Positions 27,421-35,700 of a stretch of DNA of 64,000 bases are shown here, piece after piece; position 1 is the first letter of the stretch; each line of letters opens with the position of its first letter. A model generated the notes under the pieces. That model did no database searches. It worked only from the letters and a program-made list of their open reading frames with translations, and was not told the origin of the DNA. The stretch comes from Streptomyces chryseus (lineage in GTDB: Bacteria > Actinomycetota > Actinomycetes > Streptomycetales > Streptomycetaceae), in NCBI RefSeq assembly GCF_014650755.1, contig NZ_BMVO01000001.1, positions 930,001-994,000 of the forward strand, read 5' to 3'. The position numbers were made by a program, and so were the translations under genes.

Positions 27421-27451
27421 CCGAGGGCGCCCCCAGTGGAGGCGCCCTCGG
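27421..27451. terminator. Bidirectional terminator between marR and the small membrane gene
   Basis: An 11-bp perfect stem (27421-27431 with 27441-27451) with a nine-base loop lies 40 bp past the marR stop and 70 bp past the stop of the convergent small gene. Confidence 0.8.
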
Positions 27452-27521
27452 AGAACCGTCGTATCTGTACTGCGGGACTCCGCACGGTCAGCGAGACCGC
27501 ACGGTCAGCAGCCCCGCGAGG

Positions 27522-27752
27522 TCAGCTCTGCTTCTTGGACTTGTCCAGCACCATGACGAGTCCCGCGATCACCACGAACAGCGCGATCGGAGCCACGACA
27601 TACAGGCCGAGCGTCTCGGCCACACTCAGGCCGGATCCCGGATCGTCACCGTCGTCGGGCGTGAGCGCGAGCGCGGGGGACGACATGAGCAGCATCATCA
27701 GCGTCGTACCGGCCGCGACAGCACCGGCGCGCAGGGCGTTCTTCTTGTCCAC
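27522..27752 (-). CDS. Small secreted or membrane-anchored protein, function unknown
   Basis: The 76-residue product has an N-terminal signal-like segment (ALRAGAVAAGTTLMMLLMSSPALA, likely cleavage after ALA), an acidic linker DDGDDPGSG, one transmembrane helix (LGLYVVAPIALFVVIAGLVMVL) and a short basic tail KSKKQS. The likely topology is a short outside segment and a cytoplasmic tail. The start is GTG 27752 with only a weak AGG upstream. It lies 20 bp downstream of malQ on the same strand and may be co-transcribed. I do not recognise a function. Confidence 0.7.
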   Translation of the reverse strand: MDKKNALRAGAVAAGTTLMMLLMSSPALALTPDDGDDPGSGLSVAETLGLYVVAPIALFVVIAGLVMVLDKSKKQS

Positions 27753-27772
27753 GGTGCCAACCTAGCGAACGC

Positions 27773-30010
27773 CTAGGCGGGCCGCGCGCCCGGGGGTGCC
27801 GTACGGGGCCGGAAGGCGGCGACGAGGTCGTGCAGACGAGGTGACGAGGCCAGGTCCTCCAGGGTGGTGGGGCGCCCTTCGGCGTCGGCGAGCGGCAGGC
27901 GCCAGTTCGGGTACTGGTCCCAGGTGCCCGGAAGGTTCTGCGGCCGGCGGTCGCCCACCGCGTCCGGCAGCCAGATACCGATCATCCGGGCCGGGGTGCG
28001 CAGCAGGAACCGGTACACGGCACGGATCTCGCCCTCCTCGTCGCCGGCGCCCTCGGGCAGCAGGCCGAGCCTGGCCAGGTACGACAGCCAGTCGGCCACT
28101 TCCACGGCCGCCTCGGCCCGCTCCTCCTCCAGCGGCCGGGTGAGCAGGCCGAGCCGATGGCGCAGCGCCACGTGCTCGCCCGTCAGGCGGGCGGCGGTGG
28201 AGGGCAGGTCGTGGGTCGTCGCCGTGGCCAGGCAGTGCTCGCGCCAGGCGTCCGGGGGCAGCGGTCCGCCCGTACCGGCCCAGTCGCGCTCGAACCACAT
28301 CACCGACGTGCCGGACACGCCGCGCTGGGCGAGGGCGTCCCGTACCCCCGGCTCGACCGTCCCCAGGTCCTCCCCTATGACGCTCGCGCCGGCCAGGTGC
28401 GCCTCCAGGGCGAGTACGGCGAGCATCGCCTCCGCGTCGTAGCGGACGTACGTCCCCTCCGTCGGCCGCAGGCCCTCCGGGACCCACCAGAGCCGGAAGA
28501 GGCCCATGACGTGGTCGATGCGCAGCGCGCCGGCGTTGCGCAGCAGTCCGCGCAGCAGGCCGCGGAACGGGGCGTACCCGGCGGCGGCCAGGACGTCGGG
28601 GCGCCACGGAGGCAGCCCCCAGTCCTGGCCGAGCGCGTTGAAGGCGTCCGGCGGGGCGCCGACGGACATGCCGCGGGCGTACGCGTCCTGCTGCGCCCAG
28701 GCGTCCGCGCCGCCCGGGTGCACGCCGACGGCCAGGTCGTGGACGATGCCGACGGGCATGCCGGCCTCGCGGGCGGCGTTCTGGGCGGCGGCCAGTTGGC
28801 AGTCGGTGAGCCACGCCAGCCAGCCGTGCAGGTCGACGCGGTCGTGCAGCTCGTCGCGGGCGCGCCCGACGGCGGCGGAGCGCGGGTCGTCGCGCAGTGC
28901 GGCCGGCCAGGTGTGCCAGTCGGGCCCGTACACCTCGGCGAGCGCGCACCAGGTGGCGTGGTCCTCCAGCGCCGTGCCCTGTTCGGCGAGGAAGTCGCAG
29001 TAGGCGGCGCGTCGGCCGGGGCCGAGCGGGACCTGCCGTACGAGCTCCAGGGCCCGCTTCTTCAGCTGCCACACGGCGTCGCGGTCGATCAGCTCGCCCT
29101 TGTTGAGGACGCCGTCGCGCAGGGTGGCGGCCCGGTCGAGCAGCTCGTCGATGCGGGCGCGGTCGGCCGGCGGGACGTGGGCGTACTCCGGGACGTCCTC
29201 GACCCGCAGGTGCACGGGGTCGGGAAAGCGACGCGAGGAGGGGCGGTACGGCGAGGGGTCGGTGGGCGTACCGGGGACGGCGGCGTGCAGCGGGTTGATC
29301 TGGACGAAGCCGACGCCGAGGGAGCGCCCGGACCAGGCGGCGAGCTCGGCGAGGTCTCCGAGGTCACCCATGCCCCAGGAGCGCCGGGAGAGGAGGGAGT
29401 AGAGCTGGACCATGAACCCGTAGGTGCGGCCGGGGGGCCGCGGCACACGGGCGGGCGCGACGATCAGCGTGGCGGCGTCCTCCTGCCCTTGCGGCGTACG
29501 GACACCCAGCCGGTGCACTCCGAGCGGTAACCGGCCCCAGCCCTCCCCGCCTTCACCGCCCTCGACGCGCGGGCCGACCTCGCCGCTCTCGCCAACCGCC
29601 CGGCCCGGGCCACCCGCTCCACCCCCACCGCCCGTACCGTCCGCCACCGACGGCGGCGCGTCGGTGAGCGGTTCGGGCGGGGCGGCGTCGGGCACGTCCC
29701 ACTCCACGGCCGGTCCCTGCTCCGTCTCGACGCGCAGCCGCGTACCGGCGGGCAGGCCGGTGAGGGCCGGCGGCGGCTGGGGGCCGGCCGGACCCGTCCA
29801 GGACACCAGTGCGGCGGGCAGCAGGCGGCGGGCGGTGGCGGCCTCGTGCGCTTCGAGGGCCGTACGCACCGCCTCGGGCGTGCGCGCGTCGACGCCCAGG
29901 GCGGCCAGAACGGCCACCACCGTGTCGTCGGGGACCTGGAGCGTGCGGTGCGCCGACGGCTGGTAGGACGTGGCGACGCCGTGCAGGGCCGCGAGCCGGG
30001 CAAGGCCCAT
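27773..30010 (-). CDS. malQ: 4-alpha-glucanotransferase (amylomaltase)
   Basis: The 745-residue GH77 enzyme moves alpha-1,4-glucan chains in maltodextrin and glycogen metabolism in the cytoplasm. GALRIDHVMGLFRLWWVP holds the nucleophile Asp, VIGEDLGTVEPGV the acid/base Glu, and ATTHDLPS the transition-state Asp; SPYRPSSRRFPDPVHL and YGFMVQLYSLLS are also typical. The long N-terminal extension (~180 residues) is usual for the actinobacterial/E. coli MalQ type and contains a Gly/Glu-rich low-complexity stretch. The ATG at 30010 directly abuts the stop of a small upstream gene, so translation may be coupled. Confidence 0.93.
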   Translation of the reverse strand: MGLARLAALHGVATSYQPSAHRTLQVPDDTVVAVLAALGVDARTPEAVRTALEAHEAATARRLLPAALVSWTGPAGPQPPPALTGLPAGTRLRVETEQGPAVEWDVPDAAPPEPLTDAPPSVADGTGGGGGAGGPGRAVGESGEVGPRVEGGEGGEGWGRLPLGVHRLGVRTPQGQEDAATLIVAPARVPRPPGRTYGFMVQLYSLLSRRSWGMGDLGDLAELAAWSGRSLGVGFVQINPLHAAVPGTPTDPSPYRPSSRRFPDPVHLRVEDVPEYAHVPPADRARIDELLDRAATLRDGVLNKGELIDRDAVWQLKKRALELVRQVPLGPGRRAAYCDFLAEQGTALEDHATWCALAEVYGPDWHTWPAALRDDPRSAAVGRARDELHDRVDLHGWLAWLTDCQLAAAQNAAREAGMPVGIVHDLAVGVHPGGADAWAQQDAYARGMSVGAPPDAFNALGQDWGLPPWRPDVLAAAGYAPFRGLLRGLLRNAGALRIDHVMGLFRLWWVPEGLRPTEGTYVRYDAEAMLAVLALEAHLAGASVIGEDLGTVEPGVRDALAQRGVSGTSVMWFERDWAGTGGPLPPDAWREHCLATATTHDLPSTAARLTGEHVALRHRLGLLTRPLEEERAEAAVEVADWLSYLARLGLLPEGAGDEEGEIRAVYRFLLRTPARMIGIWLPDAVGDRRPQNLPGTWDQYPNWRLPLADAEGRPTTLEDLASSPRLHDLVAAFRPRTAPPGARPA

Positions 30011-30271
30011 CTAGACCCCCGCGGGCTCCACGCCCGATGCCGTGCCGTGGGCTGTCGGTTCGCTGGTCAGGGGGGCGACGTCGGCCATCGGAGGCTCACT
30101 CGTGAGCGGGGCGGCGTCTGCCATGGGGGGTTCGCTGGTCAGCGGCGGCTCGGCGGTGAGCAGCGGCTCCGCGAAGCCCGCGTCGTCGAAGGGGAACGCG
30201 TCGTCGAGCTGGGCACGGGGGACGGGCACGGGTTTGGACAGGGCGGAGAGGAGAAGCTGTGCAGCGGCCAC
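30011..30271 (-). CDS. Small repeat protein immediately upstream of malQ
   Basis: The 86-residue product starts at GTG 30271 behind a strong GGGAGG (five bases), and its TAG stop touches the malQ ATG. Residues 1-12 (MAAAQLLLSALS) are hydrophobic; the middle AQLDDAFPFDDAGF is acidic; the end contains about three copies of a 12-residue unit with PLTSEPPMAD. No known domain is visible. The good ribosome site and the exact abutment argue that it is translated, perhaps as a coupling leader for malQ. The repeats may be recent DNA duplications. Confidence 0.6.
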   Translation of the reverse strand: MAAAQLLLSALSKPVPVPRAQLDDAFPFDDAGFAEPLLTAEPPLTSEPPMADAAPLTSEPPMADVAPLTSEPTAHGTASGVEPAGV

Positions 30272-30456
30272 AGGGGCCTCCCTACGGTGGGCTAAGTGGA
30301 CACAGCAGCCCTACCCAAAGGACACGGCCGCAGACGTATACGTTCCATCAACGTGGCCCGCGTCACACCTGGTTCCCGTGACGAGAATTGACACCCGGCC
30401 GGACGGGTGGTGGGCTCGGGCCCACAGGGGACGCTGACGCGACTGAGGAGACGGCC

Positions 30457-33400
30457 GTGCAGTTGGGGCGCAGGAGAGGCGCGAGGGGTGCGACCGCCGT
30501 CGCGGTCGCTGTAATCGGGGGGCTGCTCGGCGGCTCGCACGGAGCGTTCGCCGCCCCCTCCGACCCCGACCCGGGCGCCCCCTCCACCACGAAGCCGGAC
30601 CGTGGGAACGACGCCGCGGCCCTGCCCTCCGTCTGGCCCCGGCCCCAGTCGATGCGGGCCGCGGGGCAGTCGGTGCGGGTGGGCGGTGAAGCGGCGCTCG
30701 TCGCGGAGGAGGGCACTGATCCGTACGCCCTGAAGGCCCTCGGGGACGTACTGCGTGACGCGGGCGTCACGACGCTCTACACCGTGCGGCCGGACGAGCC
30801 GCTGCCCGCACGTGGCTTGGTCGTACGGGCCGGGGGCACCGGCGCGAACGACGCGCTGCGCGCCCTGCGCGCACCCGAACGCGCCGATCTGCCGTCCGGG
30901 GGCTACCGGATAGCCGTCGGCAGCGTCGGCGGACGGGACACGGTCGCGCTCGACGGCGTCGGCGACGACGGCCTCTTCCACGCCGTGCAGACCCTGCGCC
31001 AACTGGTGACGGACGACCAGGACAGCGGGGCCGGCAGCGACAGCCGGGGAAAGCGGATCGCCGGAGTCGTCGTCCGGGACTGGCCGGGGACGGCCGTGCG
31101 CGGCATGACCGAGGGCTTCTACGGGCAGCCGTGGACCCGCGAACAGCGGCTCGCCCAGGTCGACTTCATGGCCCGCACGAAGCAGAACCGATACCTCTAC
31201 GCCCCCGGTGACGACCCGTACCGGCAGGCCCGCTGGCGCGACCCGTACCCGGCCGACCAGCGCGCCGACTTCCGGGCACTGGCAGAGCGGGCCCGCGGCA
31301 GCCATGTGACGCTCGGCTGGGCCGTGGCCCCGGGGCAGGCCATGTGCATGTCGTCCGACGGCGACATCAAGGCGCTGAACCGCAAGTTCGACGCGATGTG
31401 GGCGCTGGGCGTGCGCACCTTCCAGCTCCAGTTCGGCGACGTCAGCTACAGCGAGTGGCACTGCGACGCGGACGCCGACGCCTTCGGGTCCGGACCGGAA
31501 GCGGCGGCGAAGGCGCACGCGCGGGTGGCCAACGCGGTGGCGCGGCACCTGGCGGAGCGGCATCCGGGCTCCGAGCCGCTGTCGGTGATGCCGACGGAGT
31601 TCTACCAGGAGGGTGACACCGACTACCGGCGGGCGCTCGCCGCCGAGCTGGACGGCGGGGTGCACGTCGCGTGGACGGGTGTCGGCGTCGTACCGAAGAC
31701 GATCACCGGGCGTGAACTCGCGGGCGCCCGCGCCGCGTTCGCGCATCCGCTGGTCACGATGGACAACTACCCGGTCAACGACTACGCGCAGGACCGTATC
31801 TTCCTCGGCCCGTACACGGGCCGGGACCCCGCCGTCGCGGCCGGGTCCGCCGCTGTGCTGGCCAACGCCATGGAGCAGGCGTCGGCCTCGCGCATCCCCC
31901 TGTTCACCGCCGCCGACTACGCCTGGAACCCGCGCGGCTACCAGCCGCAGGAGTCCTGGCAGGCCGCGATGGACGACCTCGCGGGCGACGACGCGCAGGC
32001 CCGCGCCGCGATGCGGGCGCTGGCGGGCAACGACGCGTCGTCCGTGCTGGGCGGCGAGGAGTCGGCGTACCTGCGGCCGCTCATCGACGGCTTCTGGCGG
32101 ACGCGGACGTCCGCCGACCCGGGCGCACGGGACGCGGCGGCGAAGCGGCTGCGCGACGCGTTCACGGTGATGCGCGACGCCCCGCTGCGGCTCCAGGACT
32201 CGGCGGGCGGCGCCTTCGACGACGAGGTACGGCCGTGGACCGAGCAGCTGGCGCGATACGGGCGGGCGGGCGAGCTGTCCGTCGACCTGCTCCAGGCGCA
32301 GGCGCGCGGCGACGGTCCGGCCGCCTGGCGCGCCTCGCTGGACCTGGACGCGCTGCGGGGCTCCCTGAAGGCGAGCCGGGTCACCGTCGGCAAGGGCGTG
32401 CTCGACGCCTTCGTGGCGCGGACCGTCAAGGCGGCGGACGCCTGGACCGGTGCGGACCGGGAGGCGGGACGGGTCACGGAGGAGGCCGGTTCGTACACCG
32501 TGCGGCTGGACCGGGCGCGGCCCGTCGAGGCGCTGACCGCCATGACCGAGCCGGGTACGGGCGAGGGCGCGGCGGTGGAGGCCCATGTGCCGGGGCACGG
32601 CTGGCGGCGGGTCGGGACGCTGTCCGAGAGCGGCTGGACGCAGACGGCCGCCGAGGGTGCGCGGGTCGACGCCGTACGCCTGACCTGGGACGAGGCCGGT
32701 GGCGGGGGTGCGCCCGTCGTGCACCGGGTGGTGCCGTGGTTCGCGGACGAGCCGCGGGCGGGGCTGCGACTTGAGCGCACCGAGACGGACGCGGAGATCG
32801 GCGGGAGCCGGCCGGAGCGGGTGACCGTACGGCTGACCGGGCAGCGGCCCGGCGAGGTGCGCGGCCGGCTGACGGCCGAGGCCCCGAAGGGCATCGAGGT
32901 GCGCGCGCCCAGGGCGACGACGGTGCCGCGCGGCGCGTCCACCGCCGTGCCGCTCGACGTCCGGGTGGACAAGGCGGTGCGGGCGGGCGAGTACAAGGTG
33001 CCGGTGTCGTTCGACGGGCAGGACAGCGTGCTCACCGTGCGGGCCTTCCCGCGTACGGGCGGGCCCGATCTCGTCCGGGGCGGGGGCGTGCGGGTGGCGT
33101 CGTCGGGCGACGAGACCGCCGACTTCACGGCGCCGAACGCGGCCGACGGCGACCCGGCGACCCGGTGGACGTCACCGATCGGGCCCTCGGCGTGGTGGCA
33201 GGCGGAGCTGCCGGAGCCGGTGCGGCTCGGACAGGTCGTCCTGCACTGGCAGGAGGCGTACGCGAAGAGGTACCGCGTCCAGGTGTCCGAGGACGGCCGC
33301 ACATGGCGCACGGCGGCGACGGTCCGGGACGGGCGGGGCGGCCGCGAGGCGGTCCGGATGGACGCGGGGAACGCGCGCTTCGTGCGGGTGCAGTGCGACG

Positions 33401-33468
33401 AGCGGGCGCTGCCGTTCGGCTACTCGCTGTTCGCGGTCGAGGCGTACGCGGTGGCCGACGCGGACTAG
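30457..33468 (+). CDS. Secreted GH84-type beta-N-acetylglucosaminidase-like protein
   Basis: The 1003-residue protein has a Sec signal (GATAVAVAVIGGLLGGSHGAFA), an N-terminal GH20b-like domain with WPRPQSMRAAG, a GH84-type barrel (VRGMTEGFYGQPW, QNRYLYAPGDDPY), a helical region, an NPCBM/Ig-like stretch and a C-terminal F5/8-type discoidin module (DPATRWTS..., WWQAELPEPVRLGQVVLHW). Such enzymes remove terminal GlcNAc from glycans. The paired catalytic aspartates of GH84 correspond here to Gly327-Asp328 (LQFGDVS), so one of the two is missing. GTG 30457 has GAGGAG six bases upstream. It diverges from the malQ unit. Confidence 0.82.
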   Translation: MQLGRRRGARGATAVAVAVIGGLLGGSHGAFAAPSDPDPGAPSTTKPDRGNDAAALPSVWPRPQSMRAAGQSVRVGGEAALVAEEGTDPYALKALGDVLRDAGVTTLYTVRPDEPLPARGLVVRAGGTGANDALRALRAPERADLPSGGYRIAVGSVGGRDTVALDGVGDDGLFHAVQTLRQLVTDDQDSGAGSDSRGKRIAGVVVRDWPGTAVRGMTEGFYGQPWTREQRLAQVDFMARTKQNRYLYAPGDDPYRQARWRDPYPADQRADFRALAERARGSHVTLGWAVAPGQAMCMSSDGDIKALNRKFDAMWALGVRTFQLQFGDVSYSEWHCDADADAFGSGPEAAAKAHARVANAVARHLAERHPGSEPLSVMPTEFYQEGDTDYRRALAAELDGGVHVAWTGVGVVPKTITGRELAGARAAFAHPLVTMDNYPVNDYAQDRIFLGPYTGRDPAVAAGSAAVLANAMEQASASRIPLFTAADYAWNPRGYQPQESWQAAMDDLAGDDAQARAAMRALAGNDASSVLGGEESAYLRPLIDGFWRTRTSADPGARDAAAKRLRDAFTVMRDAPLRLQDSAGGAFDDEVRPWTEQLARYGRAGELSVDLLQAQARGDGPAAWRASLDLDALRGSLKASRVTVGKGVLDAFVARTVKAADAWTGADREAGRVTEEAGSYTVRLDRARPVEALTAMTEPGTGEGAAVEAHVPGHGWRRVGTLSESGWTQTAAEGARVDAVRLTWDEAGGGGAPVVHRVVPWFADEPRAGLRLERTETDAEIGGSRPERVTVRLTGQRPGEVRGRLTAEAPKGIEVRAPRATTVPRGASTAVPLDVRVDKAVRAGEYKVPVSFDGQDSVLTVRAFPRTGGPDLVRGGGVRVASSGDETADFTAPNAADGDPATRWTSPIGPSAWWQAELPEPVRLGQVVLHWQEAYAKRYRVQVSEDGRTWRTAATVRDGRGGREAVRMDAGNARFVRVQCDERALPFGYSLFAVEAYAVADAD

Positions 33469-33660
33469 CCCCGGCGCGGGGTGCCGGCGGCCCCGGCGGG
33501 CTTCCGCCACGCACGGTGGCCGACGCCGGTCAGCCCCCGGGCGCGGCGGCCGCCGCACAGGGCTTCCCCCACACGGCCCGCCCCCACTCCGCCGGGCCGG
33601 CGACCCGGCCCGGGCAAGGCGTCCCCCGCCCCGCCCGGGAAGCGGCGAAAGGCCCGGACC

Positions 33661-34197
33661 TCAGGCCGAGATGCCGTCGATCCGGGCCAGCGCGTCGTCC
33701 GCGCCGAACGGTTGCAGGTACGGCAGCCAGCGCGGGTCCCGGTGCCCGGTGCCGATGATCCGCCAGGCCAGCCCGGACGGCGGCGCCGGCTGGTGGCGCA
33801 GGCGCCAGCCGAGCTCCATGAGGTGCCGGTCGGCCTTGACGTGGTTGCAGCGGCGGCACGCGGCCACCACGTTCTCCCAGGCGTGCTGGCCGCCCCGGCT
33901 GCGCGGCACCACGTGGTCGATGCTGGTTGCGACGCCACCGCAGTACATGCAGCGCCCGCCGTCCCTGGCGAAGAGCGCACGGCGGGTGAGGGGGGCGGGC
34001 CCCCGGTAGGGGACCCGCACGAACCGTTTCAGCCGCACGACGCTGGGTGCGGGGACAGCGCGGGTCGCGCTGTGCATGAAGGCGCCGGATTCCTCGAGGC
34101 AGAGAGCCTTGTTCTCCAGGACGAGGACGAGCGCGCGGCGGAGCGGTACGACGCCGAGCGGCTCGTACGACGCGTTGAGGACCAGGACATGCGGCAC
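33661..34197 (-). CDS. HNH endonuclease family protein
   Basis: The 178-residue protein starts VPHVLVLNASYEPLGVVPLRRA and contains a complete HNH core: CMYCGG (zinc Cys pair), IDHVVPRSRGG (catalytic His), WENVVAACRRCNHVKADR (Asn and second Cys pair). This family is widespread in actinobacteria as a stand-alone gene; the biological target is unknown. GTG 34197 has AGGAGG five bases upstream. The 190-bp gap on its 3' side carries only out-of-frame open frames. Confidence 0.9.
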   Translation of the reverse strand: MPHVLVLNASYEPLGVVPLRRALVLVLENKALCLEESGAFMHSATRAVPAPSVVRLKRFVRVPYRGPAPLTRRALFARDGGRCMYCGGVATSIDHVVPRSRGGQHAWENVVAACRRCNHVKADRHLMELGWRLRHQPAPPSGLAWRIIGTGHRDPRWLPYLQPFGADDALARIDGISA

Positions 34198-34437
34198 GGA
34201 TGCCTCCTATTACGCCGGCGGCGCGTGGCTCGCGCCGGGACGATCTGCTCTCAGTCTCCCCTCATGCCTGGTCGAAACGCCACCACGTCCGGGTAACGGG
34301 CTCGAAGTGTTTTCGACCACACCACCTTGATGCCCTGGTGAGTCTTGTCTCTCCCTCGAACAGCGCGCCGGACCACGCGGGATGCCCCGTTAGTGTGGTT
34401 GGTCTGTTGTCGTCCCGTCCCGCCTGGAGGTCCCGCC

Positions 34438-35505
34438 GTGCTCTGGTCCGTCCTGTCGGCCGCCGATCCGTCGCCCGAGCCCGTCACCCTCGACGAGGCG
34501 GCGCAGCAGGCGAACAACGCCGCGAGCTGGGTCGAGCAGAACTGGTCCACCTGGCTGAGCGTCGGTCTGCGGATCCTCCTGATCGTCGTGATAGCCGCCG
34601 TGCTGCGCACGGTGATCCGCCGCTCCCTGACCAAGCTGATAGCCCGGATGAACCGCAGCGCCCAGGCGGTCGAGGGCACGGCGCTCGGCGGCCTGCTGGT
34701 CAACGCCGAGCGGCGCCGCCAGCGCTCGGAGGCGATCGGGTCGGTCCTGCGGTCCGTCGCGTCGTTCCTGATCCTCGGCACGGCCGCCCTGATGGTGCTG
34801 GGCGCGCTCAACATCAACCTCGCGCCGCTCCTCGCCTCGGCCGGTGTGGCGGGCGTCGCGCTCGGTTTCGGCGCGCGCAACCTGGTCACGGACTTCCTCT
34901 CCGGCGTCTTCATGATCCTTGAGGACCAGTACGGCGTCGGGGACAGCATTGACGCCGGGGTGGCGTCCGGCGAGGTCATCGAGGTCGGCCTGCGGGTGAC
35001 GAAGCTGCGCGGCGACGGCGGCGAGATCTGGTACGTCCGCAACGGCGAGATCAAGCGGATCGGCAACCTCAGCCAGGGCTGGGCCACGGCCGCGGTCGAC
35101 GTACAGGTGCGGCCGACGGAGGACCTGGACCGGGTGCGCGAGGTCATCGTCGAGACCGCCGCGGAGCTCGCCAAGGACGAGCCGTGGAACGAGATGCTGT
35201 GGGGCCCGGTCGAGGTGCTCGGCCTGGACTCGGTGCTGCTCGAATCGATGGTGGTGCGGGTCTCCGCGAAGACGATGCCGGGCAAGGCGCTCGGGGTCGA
35301 GCGGGAGCTGCGCTGGCGCATCAAGCAGGCGTTCGACCGGGCCGGCATCCGGATCGTCGGCGGCCCGGCGGCGCTCGGCGACGAGGCCGCGCCGGGTGAC
35401 CCGACGGCGGGCATGGCGGCGCCGTCCGCCCTGGCCAGCCCGACATCTCCGCAGTCCCTCGCGGCGTCGCCGATACCGCCGCCCGCCACGAACCTCAACA
35501 AGTAG
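34438..35505 (+). CDS. MscS-family mechanosensitive channel
   Basis: The 355-residue membrane protein has a hydrophobic helix near residues 38-60 (VGLRILLIVVIAAVLRTVI), another near residues 105-125, and the pore helix LLASAGVAGVALGFGARNLVTDFLSG that defines MscS. The beta domain follows (VGDSIDAG...GEVIEVGLRVTKLR, WYVRNGEIKRIGN). It opens under membrane tension to release solutes during osmotic downshock. GTG 34438 has TGGAGG seven bases upstream. The C-terminal 30 residues are Pro/Ala/Ser-rich and probably disordered. Confidence 0.92.
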   Translation: MLWSVLSAADPSPEPVTLDEAAQQANNAASWVEQNWSTWLSVGLRILLIVVIAAVLRTVIRRSLTKLIARMNRSAQAVEGTALGGLLVNAERRRQRSEAIGSVLRSVASFLILGTAALMVLGALNINLAPLLASAGVAGVALGFGARNLVTDFLSGVFMILEDQYGVGDSIDAGVASGEVIEVGLRVTKLRGDGGEIWYVRNGEIKRIGNLSQGWATAAVDVQVRPTEDLDRVREVIVETAAELAKDEPWNEMLWGPVEVLGLDSVLLESMVVRVSAKTMPGKALGVERELRWRIKQAFDRAGIRIVGGPAALGDEAAPGDPTAGMAAPSALASPTSPQSLAASPIPPPATNLNK

Positions 35506-35582
35506 GCGGGTCCTCCGCCCGTCCCGCGCCCCCGCAGGCAACGCTCCGGTTGCCTGCGGGGGCGCTGTCCGTGGGCGGCCTC

Positions 35583-35611
35583 TTGACGGCGGCCTGGCGG
35601 CGTCCTACGTT
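35583..35611 (+). promoter_or_regulatory. Promoter of the ROK/sugar-uptake unit
   Basis: TTGACG (35583-35588), a 17-base spacer and TACGTT (35606-35611) fit the housekeeping promoter. The expected start is near 35618, about 83 bp before the preferred ROK GTG. Confidence 0.65.
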
Positions 35612-35623
35612 CGTCCACGGAAC

Positions 35624-35636
35624 AGGAAACTTTCCT
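35624..35636. promoter_or_regulatory. Operator candidate just downstream of the start site
   Basis: AGGAAA, C, TTTCCT is a perfect 13-bp inverted repeat at about +6 to +18 of the predicted start. It would act as a roadblock or exclude polymerase. The ROK protein encoded next is the natural candidate to bind it. Confidence 0.6.
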
Positions 35637-35700
35637 AACAGTGTTCAAGGGGCCGCAGCAGGACAATGGCGGCGGCCGAACGGCAGCGAAGGGTGGGTGC

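Noticed and set aside
30334..30343. ACGTATACGT palindrome between the malQ unit and the GH84 gene
   Set aside because: A 10-bp palindrome does not extend and has no promoter context. It does not match the DasR site that might be expected for a GlcNAc gene.
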